Positions 52,959 through 63,378 are shown, counted from the stretch's first letter. The stretch is 64,000 nt of DNA from CAYNFR01 sp964396595 (GCA_964396595.1 CAYNFR010000005.1:62001-126000); one strand, 5' to 3'. Notes: generated by a model not told the origin, from the letters alone. Numbers and translations are program-made.

Positions 52959-53978
52959 ATGAAGAAAATTTTACTAGGCTTAATAGTAATACTTTGCGTG
53001 GCCCACGTTGATGCGCAGGATATACATTATTCCCAATTTTATAATTCACCATTAAACTTCAATCCGGCGAATACAGGTGTATTCAATGGGGATAAGAGAA
53101 TCAATCTCAGCTATCGCAGTCAGTGGCGATCAGTTCCTGTGCCTTGGACAACGTTTAGTGGATCTTTCGACCGCAAGTTTTTACCCAAAGGAGATACAGA
53201 TAACTTCTTTTCATTAGGAGGGGTATTAAATTATGACAGACAAGGCGATGTAGCCGGCTTGTCCTTGATCAATATACAAGCTATGGGAAGCTATTCTGCT
53301 GTACTAAACCCCAATAATATTTTGACGTTTGGCTTGGGTTTGGGCTATTCAAATCGAGGTTATGATCAGAATTCGCTTACATGGGACAGCCAATGGAGCG
53401 GAATCGCCTTTGATCCAACGCTACCTACTAACGAACAGTTGAATGTGGACAGGTTAGGCTTCATGGAGACAAGCATTGGGGTTAACTACAGATGGCAGCA
53501 ATCACGTCGAACAAAAATGGATTTGGGTATAGGCGTGTTGCATTTAGTAGAGCCTTCAACAGACTTTTTGGATAATTCGCCTATTGCCAAATTGCCCAGG
53601 CGATTATCATTGGGTGGAGTCGGAAGTTTTGAAGTGACTAATGCGCTGGACATCCAACTACATGCCATTCACCAGATACAAAAGGAGACAAACGAATTAG
53701 TATTCGGTGGTGTTGGAAAGATATATATCAATCAGCAAAGGGGTAAAGAACTAGAGCTTCACATCGGGGCGGGATATAGAACAAGTAAATCTTTATTTCC
53801 CATTCTTGCTGTGCAGTATCAGAATTTTTATGGTGCGATCAACTATGATGTTAATACGGCAGATTTTGGTGCTTTCGGAGGTAGAGGAAGAAGACCTTCA
53901 TCATTTGAGATGCACTTTAATTATATCATTACCGACGTTAAGCCTCTGAGAAGGGTTAAAGTATGTCCAATTTATTAA
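52959..53978 (+). CDS. PorP/SprF family type IX secretion outer-membrane protein
   Basis: 339 residues. Signal peptide 1-20 (MKKILLGLIVILCVAHVDAQ), then the family start DIHYSQFYNSPLNFNPANTGVF, followed by SYRSQWRSVPVPWTTFSGSFD and beta-strand repeats of an outer-membrane barrel ending FEMHFNYIITDVKPL. PorP/SprF proteins act with particular type IX cargo, especially type B proteins. Next in the cassette are the OmpA-family protein (18 bases on) and a type B cargo, which supports that pairing. Confidence 0.93.
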   Translation: MKKILLGLIVILCVAHVDAQDIHYSQFYNSPLNFNPANTGVFNGDKRINLSYRSQWRSVPVPWTTFSGSFDRKFLPKGDTDNFFSLGGVLNYDRQGDVAGLSLINIQAMGSYSAVLNPNNILTFGLGLGYSNRGYDQNSLTWDSQWSGIAFDPTLPTNEQLNVDRLGFMETSIGVNYRWQQSRRTKMDLGIGVLHLVEPSTDFLDNSPIAKLPRRLSLGGVGSFEVTNALDIQLHAIHQIQKETNELVFGGVGKIYINQQRGKELELHIGAGYRTSKSLFPILAVQYQNFYGAINYDVNTADFGAFGGRGRRPSSFEMHFNYIITDVKPLRRVKVCPIY

Positions 53979-53995
53979 TTACAGCGGAGATGAGT

Positions 53996-56434
53996 ATGAA
54001 ACATATATTCTTATTTGGATTAGTGGTACTGAGTTCGCTGGGTATTCATGCACAAAGTCAGCGGGCTTTTTTAGAGGCGGCAGACAAATCCTTAGCGAAC
54101 AAGGAGTATTATAGTGCGATGCATTATTATGGTGAGGCCTTGGCATTTGATTCGACGAGATTAGATGTAGCTTATAATTATGCCGAATCTGCGAGAATGT
54201 TTAATGCTTTCACTAAGGCAGCAAAGTTCTATCAACAAGTTATTGACAAAGATTCCGATAACAAATATCCCGACGCTCCACTCAATCTCGGACACGTACA
54301 CATGGCAATGGGTCATTATCAAAAAGCAAAAGACATGTACAACTTGTATTTGTCTGAGCAGGCAGGCGTCGATGCTTTCAATGAGGCTCTCGCCAAAAAG
54401 CAAATAGCGGATGCCGACTGGGCAATATTGATGAGTGAGAAGGAAGATGCCGGGGTAATAGTCATGAATTTTGGAGAAGCCGTAAATACGCCATACAGCG
54501 AGTTCGGTGCGCTACAACTCGAGGATCAGTTATTGTTTAGTTCAATGCAATATTTGCCTGAAAACACAAAACAATATTCAAAAAAATACATCTCCAAGAT
54601 TCTCTCCTATAAAGATCCGCTTGCGCCTGAAGAATATGGAATAGGATTCAATAGAGAATCAATTTCAACAGCCCACATCACTTTTAACATAAACAAATCA
54701 AGAATCTATTACACCCATTGTGAATATATCAATGGAAACGATTTGCGATGTCAGATATATAGCAGAGCCGTACTGGGTGACGGCAGATTGGGAGATGAAA
54801 TTAAACTTCCTTCACCGATTAACTTGGATGGAATTACGAGTACTCAACCTTCAGTGGGATTTGACAAGACAGCCGGCGAAGAGATCCTATATTTTGTCTC
54901 TGATAGGACGGGTGGAAAAGGCAAGCTCGATATTTACAAAGTCCCTTTACTAGGGATAGATAAGTATGGAGAGATATCCAATCTATCTGAGATCAATACC
55001 GCCGATGATGATATTACCCCCTTCTTTCATAACAATTCTCAGACGCTTTATTTTAGCTCAGAGGGATACACGAGCATGGGTGGATTTGATATCTATGCAA
55101 CTGAGCTAGAGGGCGCGAAGTTTAAAAAACCTGAAAATATAGGGTCACCATATAATTCGAGTTACGATGATGTCTACTACACGCTCAACGATGACGGAAG
55201 TCAAGCGCTATTTTCGTCAAATAGGCTCGGATCTCAGTTTATAGAATCTGAGAGTGAGGCATGTTGTTATGATATCTACAAGGCAGAAGTTGAAGATGTA
55301 GATATCGATCTGAATGTCTTTACTTTTGACAAGACTTCCAGAGACAGTCTAGAAGGTGTCACAGTTAAAATATTTGATGCGGAAACTGGTGAGCTACTAG
55401 GGGAAATTACCAATGATATCGGTAGTGACCACCTGTTTAAATTACAACGCAACAAGAATTATATGGTTGTCAGCAGCAAACGAGGTTTCGCTACAGATAC
55501 TATGTCAGTAAATACATTTAGAGTACCCAACAAGCAGGCGATTATCAAAAAAGTCTACCTCGAAAGAGAGACGTACCAGCTGGATGTATTCACATTTGAT
55601 AAGATTACGGAACTTCCGCTACCAGGAACAACTGTAAAATTGATCAACCTTACGGATAATACCGAGCAAGTTATAACGCTGACCAATAATGTGGGCAATG
55701 ACTTTACATTTGATATCATTCCAGGCCATCGATATAGATTAGAGGCAAATCGGGAGAATTATTATGGTGCGACTGATGAATTTACAGCTACTGGCGAGAA
55801 TAATAGTGGAATAATCACCAAGAAATTATATCTAACGCGAAGAGACCTCAACATCTATTTGCCATTGGCAGTATATTTTGATAATGATCTACCGGAGGCA
55901 CGTACGAGAGGTCTGTCCACTAGGCTTACATATACAGAAACTTTCGATAAATACATTATTCGCAAGTTTGATTTTGTTGAAAGATATGCCACAAATATGA
56001 ACGGTGCTGAAAAGGCACTAGCTGAAAAGCGGATGGCGGAATTCTTCGACCAGGATGTCAGGGCAGGCTATGACAGAATGAATAACTTCTTAGGCTTCTT
56101 ATTAGGAGAATTGAGAGCAGGTAAGTCATTTGATATATCTATAAAAGGATATGCCAGCCCTAGAGCGGATGAGAGATATAACTTGGCATTAAGCCAACGC
56201 AGAGTGGTATCTGTTCAAAACGAATTGAGAGCATTCGCACAGGGAGGTCTTGTCCAGTTTATCAATAACGGTCAGTTGAGAATCACTGAATTGGCTTATG
56301 GAGAATCTCTAGCTCCTGATAATGTTAGTGATGCTTTATACGATCGAAGAAATTCTGTATACAGCCCTGAAGCATCGCGTGAAAGACGAGTAGAAATAGT
56401 TGAAATAAAATCTTCAAGCGGATTAAGAGAATAA
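53996..56434 (+). CDS. TPR / PD40 / OmpA-family envelope protein
   Basis: 812 residues from ATG 53996; the frame opens at 53963 but the signal peptide is MKHIFLFGLVVLSSLGIHAQ. Order: TPR-like helices (about 22-150, NKEYYSAMHYYGEALAFDSTR), PD40/WD40-like strands with F(S/V)S(D/N)R (LYFVSDRTGGKGKLDIYK, LYFSSEGYTSMGGFDIYA, ALFSSNRLG), two related carboxypeptidase-regulatory-like repeats (NVFTFDKTSRDSLEGVTVKI and DVFTFDKITELPLPGTTVKL), and a C-terminal OmpA peptidoglycan-binding domain (about 680-800, ISIKGYASPRADERYNLALSQRR). It likely ties the secretion/attachment complex to peptidoglycan. Middle of the cassette. Confidence 0.9.
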   Translation: MKHIFLFGLVVLSSLGIHAQSQRAFLEAADKSLANKEYYSAMHYYGEALAFDSTRLDVAYNYAESARMFNAFTKAAKFYQQVIDKDSDNKYPDAPLNLGHVHMAMGHYQKAKDMYNLYLSEQAGVDAFNEALAKKQIADADWAILMSEKEDAGVIVMNFGEAVNTPYSEFGALQLEDQLLFSSMQYLPENTKQYSKKYISKILSYKDPLAPEEYGIGFNRESISTAHITFNINKSRIYYTHCEYINGNDLRCQIYSRAVLGDGRLGDEIKLPSPINLDGITSTQPSVGFDKTAGEEILYFVSDRTGGKGKLDIYKVPLLGIDKYGEISNLSEINTADDDITPFFHNNSQTLYFSSEGYTSMGGFDIYATELEGAKFKKPENIGSPYNSSYDDVYYTLNDDGSQALFSSNRLGSQFIESESEACCYDIYKAEVEDVDIDLNVFTFDKTSRDSLEGVTVKIFDAETGELLGEITNDIGSDHLFKLQRNKNYMVVSSKRGFATDTMSVNTFRVPNKQAIIKKVYLERETYQLDVFTFDKITELPLPGTTVKLINLTDNTEQVITLTNNVGNDFTFDIIPGHRYRLEANRENYYGATDEFTATGENNSGIITKKLYLTRRDLNIYLPLAVYFDNDLPEARTRGLSTRLTYTETFDKYIIRKFDFVERYATNMNGAEKALAEKRMAEFFDQDVRAGYDRMNNFLGFLLGELRAGKSFDISIKGYASPRADERYNLALSQRRVVSVQNELRAFAQGGLVQFINNGQLRITELAYGESLAPDNVSDALYDRRNSVYSPEASRERRVEIVEIKSSSGLRE

Positions 56435-56459
56435 TATCTCCTAAATAACAACTTGAGTT

Positions 56460-59400
56460 ATGAATAGAAGAAAGATATTTAACATGATAGGGATGAGAAT
56501 AATATTAACACTATTATTCGCTCAATCCATATTCACATTGTCCGCGACACACATAGTAGGAGGGGACATGTTTTTCAAATGTCTAGGTAACGACTTTTAC
56601 GAAGTAGAGTTGATTATCAGACGCGATTGTATAAATGGGGCAGATAATGCCCAATTTGATGATCCCGCATTTGTAGGCATATTTGATTTTCAAGGGGTAC
56701 ATTTAAGCTGGTTGGGATCCATAGGTAACATTCGCCTGCCGCTGGTTTCTGTTGATACTATTTATCCGAATATAGCGACATGTGCTGACGTCGGTAACGA
56801 TGTATGTGTAACAGAAGGTAGATATGTCGGCAAAGTTTACTTACCTTTCAGAGCAAAGGGCTACGTCCTTGCTTATCAGCGCTGTTGTCGAAATGTTACG
56901 CTGAATAATATTCTTGAGCCACTTGAGACGGGTACAACCAAGTTTTTGTGCCTTATGGAGGAAACACTTCTAGAGTGCAACAATAGCCCTGTGTTTCAAG
57001 ACTGGCCGGAGACAATAATTTGCCAAGATCAAGATATCTTTTTTGACCATTCTGCCATAGATCCGGATGGTGACTCACTAGTTTATTCACTTTATACTCC
57101 TTTTGCAGGTGCTACACGTGAAAGACCACGACCGATACCACCATCTGGACCGCGTTATGACACAGTACATTACGAGCAAGGCTACAGTCTTGACAATCTA
57201 CTAGGTGCAGGAGGTGCGCCATTGAATATAGATTCACGAACCGGAATAGTAACGGGACGTCCTGCGATCGTAGGGCAGTTTCTAGTTGGTATCAAGGTTG
57301 ATGAATATCGCAGGGGGGAATTGCTTTCTACCACATGGCGAGATTTCGAATATAACGTCAGACCATGCGGTGACTTCGAACAAGTGAGCTTCAATGTGGA
57401 TGAGGATAATTGTAATTCGCTAACGGTCAGCTTTGAGAATACGACTCAACAAAACCTGTCGTTCGTCTGGAATTTTAATCACCCATCTACGGATCCGGCT
57501 TTCAGGAGTACCGAGAAGTCACCTACGTTTACGTTCCCTTCGCCGGGGCGATATCAAGTGAGGTTGACTACGGCAACTAGCGCAGATGATTGTCCTTCGG
57601 AGCTAATTAAAACAATAAATGTTTTTGACAAAAGTCCTACTGCTTCTTTCGAAAGTACGGCAAGTGGATGTGTCAATGGCATTGTCACCTTCAATCTACG
57701 CGCTGAAGCAAATGAACCTAATGACGGCTACGAGATCGAAAGTTATAATTGGACGCTGATCAGCGGCAATGAACAAAAAACATTTTCAGGACAGAATGTC
57801 GAAGCATCGATAAGTTGCTCTGAGATTGTTACCATTAATCTCAATGTCAAATCCACAACAGGTTGCGATACGACGATCACAGAGTTCATCAGAGTTGACG
57901 GAGAGACCAGTCTTATTAAATCTGATACTTTAAGAATATGCGAGGGGGAGAGCATTGCATTGTTGAGAGAGTCATCTCCCGATATTTCATATACTTGGAA
58001 TCCGACGACTGATTTAAGCTTTACAGACACGGTTAATTTTTCTGATCCTATTGCGTCCCCATTGGCTACTACATTGTATCAAGTGACTGCTACAAGAGGA
58101 ATGATGACCGAATCAGCGTCAATACTTGTGATTGTAGATACGAAACCTGAGGTCAACATAGGTTTAGACTCTATCGAAATATGCAGAAGTGGTGGTCTTA
58201 TAGGAGAAGTACAAGGTGCAGATGACAATTATTCCTATGCGTGGTCGCCGACCGAAAAGGTAAATACCGCTTCACCTTATAGTCCTACTAATCCATTGAT
58301 CTCACCGGACGTTGCCGAGTTTTATTATCTCACTGTGACGAATGGTGCTTGTGTAGTCGTTGATAGCATTTTTGTAACGCCTATCGGTCTTGATCCGGTA
58401 TTGGTGACGGATGCTGTTGTTATCACAGAAATTCTTAGGGTAAATCCTGACGGCGGCATTGAGTTTATTGTTGATTTCAATCTAGATGAATTGTTGGCTC
58501 AGTTTAACATAATATCCTATAATTGGATGGTTACATCAAGTGTAGAGATGTTGACGAGCACAGATCGTATCTTCAGTGGTAACATTAAAATTGCTGAGTC
58601 AGATAGAGTAATTGCTAAGCTCACATTAATAGATGAATTCGGTTGTGAAATTGTTATTACTAAAGAGATATTTAATACCGATCAAGAACCTATTAATCTT
58701 GATTTAGTAGGTGATACGATAACAATATGTTTGGGTGACCAAGCAGCGTTGTTCAATAGTTCACAACCGGATGTTAAGTATTCTTGGAACCCGAGTGAAG
58801 GCTTAATTTTTACTGATAATGTAAATTTCAGCGACCCCATCGCGAGGCCTTCAGAGACTACCAATTATGTGGTAACAGGAAGCCGTGATGGTCTGTCTGC
58901 TACGGATTCTATATTGGTAATAGTATTAGACACACTCACAAATGTTTCGATTACATCACTTGAGAATCCTACTTGCGGGACTGTTGGAACGTTTATCGGT
59001 AGTTCAAATGAGGCTGGTGATGCCCTATATGAATGGTCATTGTCTCCTGACTTTAATTCAATCGTAGCCATCGGAGATTCAGTGACGGTTGATGTCGGAG
59101 TCGGGGGTACAGTATACCTACGAGCGACAGGATCTAACGGTTGTAAGAGTTCGGTTATCGGATTTAAGCCTGATCAACTACTACACAATATTACGGATAA
59201 TGCACCCTCACGTATTTGTCTCGGAGACGAGGTTGATATCATACTTAGTTCTTCTGATGGCAAAACACTGACTTATAGTTGGTTAGAAGCACCTGAAATT
59301 CAAAATGCTGATCTTGCTACCGATTCAATTAGAGTATTAGCTATCGGTGGTAAAGATGCCATTGAGTTAGAATACATCACTACAGATAGTACAGGATGTG

Positions 59401-60701
59401 CGATCACACATAAGATTACTATCCCTTACAGTACTGTAATAGAGCCGGAACCTACCGATATGTTTGAATGTGGGTCGATGACGATACAGTTTGGTCTTCA
59501 GAGTGGCTTTTCTCCTGGCGATGTGATATGGAATTTTGGTGTTATTAATGGGGATACGGTTATATCAACAGATATTGCCCCAAAAATTACTTTTGATGTT
59601 CCTGGATTCAGAAGAGTTACCTTGTCTTCGGATATGCCGACATGTAACTTCACTACATTTGAATACGGCTTTATCGTACCTGAGATCTTGACATTGACAT
59701 CACCTGACGCCTTAGATCAAGTGATCTGTGGAGATGCGTCCGAGCCTGTTACGCTTAGCGTTGAATCTAATGTGCGGACTATCATATGGACAGATGAAGA
59801 TGGAGGTTTATTGGGCATCGGAGACTCAATAACTGTCGTACCAGCGGATAATCGTAAAGTCATGGCGACTGCCACTGATATTAACGACTGTACGGAGACG
59901 CTAGCGTTCAACTTTAGAGATTATGAATTTGATCTCTCTATAAACGTGCCTACAGATCCTGTCTGCGAAGGTGAGGGAGCGCGTCTGTCATTAGAAGATA
60001 GAACCAATGCGCGTCTGACATATGTATGGTCTCCTGCGAGTGCTGTAATAAGCGGAGGTAATACAGCTAATCCCGTAGTAAGACCCGATGCCGGAATCAT
60101 GACGGTATTAGTTACGAATGAAGATGGCGGATGTACCATGATGTTTGATGTGAATGTGAACGTGCCTATAAGCGCTCTTGCCGCAACAATAGAAGCAATG
60201 CCTGGTACTACCATAAATCAAGGTCAAGGTGTAACACTTGTAGCTTCAGCAACAAACCATAATAATGGGCTTAGCTATCTATGGATTACAGGGGAAACTG
60301 TGGCGACCATCACGAAATCTCCTGTGGTCACAACTACCTACTCTGTGACAATCACAGATGCCAATGGATGTACCAGTACAGCTTCGATAACGATCAATGT
60401 TAATCCTGCCACTTGTGACGAAGATGGGATATTTGTTCCTAAAGCTTTTTCACCAAATGGAGATGGTGCCAATGACGTTCTATATGTCAGAACGAATGCA
60501 GCCACACGCATGGAATTCTTTGTCGTCGATAGATGGGGTAAAGAATTGTTCCGATCTACGGATGTCAATTTTGGATGGAATGGAAAGCATCAGACAACAG
60601 GCAAGGATGTTTCACCGGATGTTTTTGCATACGCGTTGAAGGTTTTCTGTATCGACGGTCAGGAGTTCACTAAGCGCGGTAACGTGATGTTAACGAGATA
60701 A
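56460..60701 (+). CDS. Giant secreted PKD/Ig-like protein with type B (gliding-type) C-terminal domain
   Basis: 1413 residues. Signal peptide about 1-30, then a Cys-rich N-terminal domain starting THIVGGDMFFKCLG (about 30-310), followed by PKD/Ig-like beta domains to about 1300. One unit is duplicated: about 487-565 (LRICEGESIALL ... YTWNPTTDLSFTDTVNFSDP) and 750-825 (ITICLGDQAALF ... YSWNPSEGLIFTDNVNFSDP). The last about 95 residues are the CHU_C type: FVPKAFSPNGDGANDVLYV, FFVVDRWGKELFRS, GWNGKH, VFAYALKVFC and a final TKRGNVMLTR. This signal sends cargo over the outer membrane. Likely an adhesin or matrix protein. Confidence 0.92.
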   Translation: MNRRKIFNMIGMRIILTLLFAQSIFTLSATHIVGGDMFFKCLGNDFYEVELIIRRDCINGADNAQFDDPAFVGIFDFQGVHLSWLGSIGNIRLPLVSVDTIYPNIATCADVGNDVCVTEGRYVGKVYLPFRAKGYVLAYQRCCRNVTLNNILEPLETGTTKFLCLMEETLLECNNSPVFQDWPETIICQDQDIFFDHSAIDPDGDSLVYSLYTPFAGATRERPRPIPPSGPRYDTVHYEQGYSLDNLLGAGGAPLNIDSRTGIVTGRPAIVGQFLVGIKVDEYRRGELLSTTWRDFEYNVRPCGDFEQVSFNVDEDNCNSLTVSFENTTQQNLSFVWNFNHPSTDPAFRSTEKSPTFTFPSPGRYQVRLTTATSADDCPSELIKTINVFDKSPTASFESTASGCVNGIVTFNLRAEANEPNDGYEIESYNWTLISGNEQKTFSGQNVEASISCSEIVTINLNVKSTTGCDTTITEFIRVDGETSLIKSDTLRICEGESIALLRESSPDISYTWNPTTDLSFTDTVNFSDPIASPLATTLYQVTATRGMMTESASILVIVDTKPEVNIGLDSIEICRSGGLIGEVQGADDNYSYAWSPTEKVNTASPYSPTNPLISPDVAEFYYLTVTNGACVVVDSIFVTPIGLDPVLVTDAVVITEILRVNPDGGIEFIVDFNLDELLAQFNIISYNWMVTSSVEMLTSTDRIFSGNIKIAESDRVIAKLTLIDEFGCEIVITKEIFNTDQEPINLDLVGDTITICLGDQAALFNSSQPDVKYSWNPSEGLIFTDNVNFSDPIARPSETTNYVVTGSRDGLSATDSILVIVLDTLTNVSITSLENPTCGTVGTFIGSSNEAGDALYEWSLSPDFNSIVAIGDSVTVDVGVGGTVYLRATGSNGCKSSVIGFKPDQLLHNITDNAPSRICLGDEVDIILSSSDGKTLTYSWLEAPEIQNADLATDSIRVLAIGGKDAIELEYITTDSTGCAITHKITIPYSTVIEPEPTDMFECGSMTIQFGLQSGFSPGDVIWNFGVINGDTVISTDIAPKITFDVPGFRRVTLSSDMPTCNFTTFEYGFIVPEILTLTSPDALDQVICGDASEPVTLSVESNVRTIIWTDEDGGLLGIGDSITVVPADNRKVMATATDINDCTETLAFNFRDYEFDLSINVPTDPVCEGEGARLSLEDRTNARLTYVWSPASAVISGGNTANPVVRPDAGIMTVLVTNEDGGCTMMFDVNVNVPISALAATIEAMPGTTINQGQGVTLVASATNHNNGLSYLWITGETVATITKSPVVTTTYSVTITDANGCTSTASITINVNPATCDEDGIFVPKAFSPNGDGANDVLYVRTNAATRMEFFVVDRWGKELFRSTDVNFGWNGKHQTTGKDVSPDVFAYALKVFCIDGQEFTKRGNVMLTR

Positions 60702-60721
60702 ATTCAATTCTGTAAAGAATA

Positions 60722-60760
60722 AAAGAGGCCTTAGGTTAATCACTTAAGGTCTTTTTTTTT
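60722..60760 (+). terminator. Terminator of the PorP-OmpA-adhesin cassette
   Basis: Stem AAAGA(GG)CCTTA / TAAGG-TCTTT with a two-base bulge, followed by ten T. It closes the three-gene cassette. Confidence 0.7.
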
Positions 60761-60878
60761 GGTTTTTAGATTAAAATATCTTTTGACTACACACAATCAC
60801 TAGATGTGTGTAGATAACATATGGCTAGAAAGTTACAATTATTCTTTTCTTTGTGGATCGAGTTAATATGGATTATAC

Positions 60879-61790
60879 ATGAGTAATAAGACAAGCTTAG
60901 TAATATTGGCGGCAGGGATGGGGTCAAGATATGGCGGTATCAAGCAAATAGACCAGTTTGGCCCTAGTGGAGAGACTATTTTAGATTATTCGATATACGA
61001 TGCGATCAATGCGGGCTTCGAGAAGATCGTATTGATCATTAGAGAATCTTTTCGCACAGAGATTAGCCAACTCTTCAGCGCCAAAGTCGGTCATAGAGCA
61101 GAGCTGCATTTTGTTAATCAAGAGATGACAGATCTACCTCAAGGCTTTAGCCTTCCACCCAATAGAGAGAAACCTTGGGGAACATCTCACGCTGTATGGG
61201 CAGCACGACATGTGGTTAATGAACCTTTTGCGGTGATCAATGCGGATGACTATTATGGGATTGGGGCTTTTGAAATCGTACGTGAATTCTTAATATCTCC
61301 ATCAAATAATGCAAAGGATTACGCCATTATAGCCTATCAACTAGACAAAACAATGTCCGAACACGGCACTGTCAATAGGGGAGTGTGCCAAGCCCGAGGG
61401 AGCTTTCTCAAATCTATTCACGAAAGACTCAAGCTCGGGTATACAGAAGATGGACGTATAGCTTACCCTTCTGAAGATGGCAAGCTCAACTATCTGTCAC
61501 GAGAGACGCCGGTTTCGATGAATTTTTGGGGATTTCATCCTGACTATTTTGATTACTGCACGGAGTCTTTCATACGTTTTTTGTCAGACAGCAGGAATCT
61601 TGAGAAAGCTGAATTTTTCATACCTATACTTATCGAAGAGCTAGTCAAATCACGTACGAAGCGTGTTAAGATGTTGACTTGTGATGCGGAGTGGTTTGGG
61701 GTGACATACAAGGAGGATAAACCTCATGTGCAGCAGCGTATCCAGAAACTCGTAGACAGTGGTGTTTACTCTGCCAATCTCTGGGGATAA
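60879..61790 (+). CDS. Sugar-phosphate nucleotidyltransferase-like protein
   Basis: 303 residues. N-terminal nucleotide-binding motif LVILAAGMGSRYGGIKQ (G-x-G-S-R pattern), FGPSGETILDYSIYDAI, FAVINADDYYGI (the catalytic Asp pair that binds metal) and a C-terminal half with WGFHPDYFDYC. Related to NTP_transferase enzymes that form NDP-sugars; the sugar cannot be told. It starts about 120 bases after the cassette terminator and is followed two bases later by a DUF2905 gene, with which it is co-transcribed. Confidence 0.87.
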   Translation: MSNKTSLVILAAGMGSRYGGIKQIDQFGPSGETILDYSIYDAINAGFEKIVLIIRESFRTEISQLFSAKVGHRAELHFVNQEMTDLPQGFSLPPNREKPWGTSHAVWAARHVVNEPFAVINADDYYGIGAFEIVREFLISPSNNAKDYAIIAYQLDKTMSEHGTVNRGVCQARGSFLKSIHERLKLGYTEDGRIAYPSEDGKLNYLSRETPVSMNFWGFHPDYFDYCTESFIRFLSDSRNLEKAEFFIPILIEELVKSRTKRVKMLTCDAEWFGVTYKEDKPHVQQRIQKLVDSGVYSANLWG

Positions 61791-61792
61791 GC

Positions 61793-62020
61793 ATGGATTA
61801 TCAGTCTGTAGGGAAGAGTATAATTATGGTCGGCGTAGTGATCATACTGGTCGGCTTGGTCATATATGTTACAGGGCAGAAATTTAGCTTTTTTGGTAAT
61901 CTGCCTGGAGATATCAAGGTAGAGAAGGAGAATTTTCGTTTTTACTTTCCCTTGACTAGCATGATATTGGTGAGTGTGGTCATCTCTCTCGTTATGAAGC
62001 TGTGGCAATATCTAAAATAA
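61793..62020 (+). CDS. DUF2905 small membrane protein
   Basis: 75 residues with two membrane helices (about 8-27 and 50-68) around the DUF2905 hallmark FFGNLPGDIKVEKENFRFYFPLTSM. The family is widespread, short and of unknown role. It starts two bases after the nucleotidyltransferase stop. Confidence 0.9.
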   Translation: MDYQSVGKSIIMVGVVIILVGLVIYVTGQKFSFFGNLPGDIKVEKENFRFYFPLTSMILVSVVISLVMKLWQYLK

Positions 62021-62053
62021 AAAAGCCTACCCCCTAGGAGGTAAGCTTTACTA
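62021..62053 (+). terminator. Probable terminator after the DUF2905 gene
   Basis: Imperfect stem AAAGC(C)TACC / GGTA(A)GCTTT with a C/A mismatch and short loop. The T tract is short, so it is less sure than the others. Confidence 0.5.
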
Positions 62054-62177
62054 ACTTGTTTGTATGAAAAAACTATCTTACACTGTAACGGTACATTTAA
62101 TGATTCTGTTTCATAAAAGCTAAATTTTTCTCTATATTTTTTTGAGAATGCCTAAAATAGCAGAACATCTAGTGGAT

Positions 62178-63374
62178 TTAGGGGGTATTTTCACTGACTA
62201 CCGGCTTGAAGAATAGCGAAAAGATGATAAGCGTGGCTATCGCCATTCCGGCTGGTATTAACCATATTTGTTGCCAGAGATGTTTGCCGCTGTCCAGGGT
62301 GAATTGTTTGACAAACCATCCACTGCTCCACGATCCTATTAGCATCCCGACGCCGTAGGTGATTAATGTAATAAAACCCTGGGCGCTAGCTTGGATGCGT
62401 TTAGGCGCTGTTTTGTCCACATATATTTGGCCAGTAACAAAAAAGAAGTCATAACATATACCATGGAGTATGATCCCAGCATAAAACATCCATACCAGCT
62501 CTTCATTATTGCCGTAGGCAAATAGCAAGTATCTGATAGCCCATGCCAGCATACCTATTGCTAACATTTTTTTGACGCCTAGCCGCATGAAAAACATAGG
62601 CATAATCAAGAGAAAGATGATCTCTGATGCTTGTCCAAGGGTCATCTTGGCACCTGCCATCTCCATACCCGATTCATTAAGAAAGAGATTTGTAAAGCTG
62701 TAATAAAAAGCCAATGGTATGGAGATCAACAAGGAACAGCCAATGAATATGGCAAAGTTGCGATTTTTCAAAAGCTCAAGAGCATCGAGTCCCAATACAT
62801 CTCGAGCAGTAACTTTTTGGCCGGAGGCTTTGGGTGGGGTTTTTGGTAGAGAGAAGGAATATAGACCTAAAAACAGAGAAGTGACAGCTCCGAGTTGAAA
62901 TTGTGCAGCATTGTCCTCTAGTCTGAGATTGCTTATCAATAAACCGGCTGCTATCCAGCCGATCGTACCTAACACACGGATCAGCGGAAACTCCTTTTCG
63001 GGGTTTTGCATTTGATAAAAACTGATGGTATTGGCGAGACCAAGTGTCGGCATGTAAAGGATAGAGTAGGAAAGTAGAAGCCAAAAAAATGGTCCTGGTG
63101 TCAATAGCGTAGGCATGAACCACAGCATGAAAGCACCGCTGATATGTATAAAACCCATGACCCGTTCTGCGTTAAAAAATCTATCAGCTATCATTCCTAT
63201 GATAAATGGCGACACGATGGCACCCCAGTTAACGGTACTATAGGCGGCACCAATATGTAGCCCATCAAATCCTATTTTAGATAAATAGGTGCCCATCGTT
63301 ACATACCATGTCCCCCAGACAAAAAATTGGAAGAACATCATGATCCCTAGCCTAATAGATATATTCTTTGTCAT
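62178..63374 (-). CDS. Nucleoside-type MFS permease
   Basis: 398 residues, twelve hydrophobic segments. N-terminus SIRLGIMMFFQFFVWGTWYVTMGTYL is the hallmark of the nucleoside:H+ symporter (NupG-type) branch, and HGICYDFFFVTGQIYVDKTAP is a conserved C-half stretch. The Bacteroidota members often sit with sugar or nucleoside use genes. Here it starts four bases after a Gfo/Idh/MocA oxidoreductase, so both probably handle one sugar or nucleoside. The substrate cannot be told. Confidence 0.88.
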   Translation of the reverse strand: MTKNISIRLGIMMFFQFFVWGTWYVTMGTYLSKIGFDGLHIGAAYSTVNWGAIVSPFIIGMIADRFFNAERVMGFIHISGAFMLWFMPTLLTPGPFFWLLLSYSILYMPTLGLANTISFYQMQNPEKEFPLIRVLGTIGWIAAGLLISNLRLEDNAAQFQLGAVTSLFLGLYSFSLPKTPPKASGQKVTARDVLGLDALELLKNRNFAIFIGCSLLISIPLAFYYSFTNLFLNESGMEMAGAKMTLGQASEIIFLLIMPMFFMRLGVKKMLAIGMLAWAIRYLLFAYGNNEELVWMFYAGIILHGICYDFFFVTGQIYVDKTAPKRIQASAQGFITLITYGVGMLIGSWSSGWFVKQFTLDSGKHLWQQIWLIPAGMAIATLIIFSLFFKPVVSENTP

Positions 63375-63378
63375 AAGC

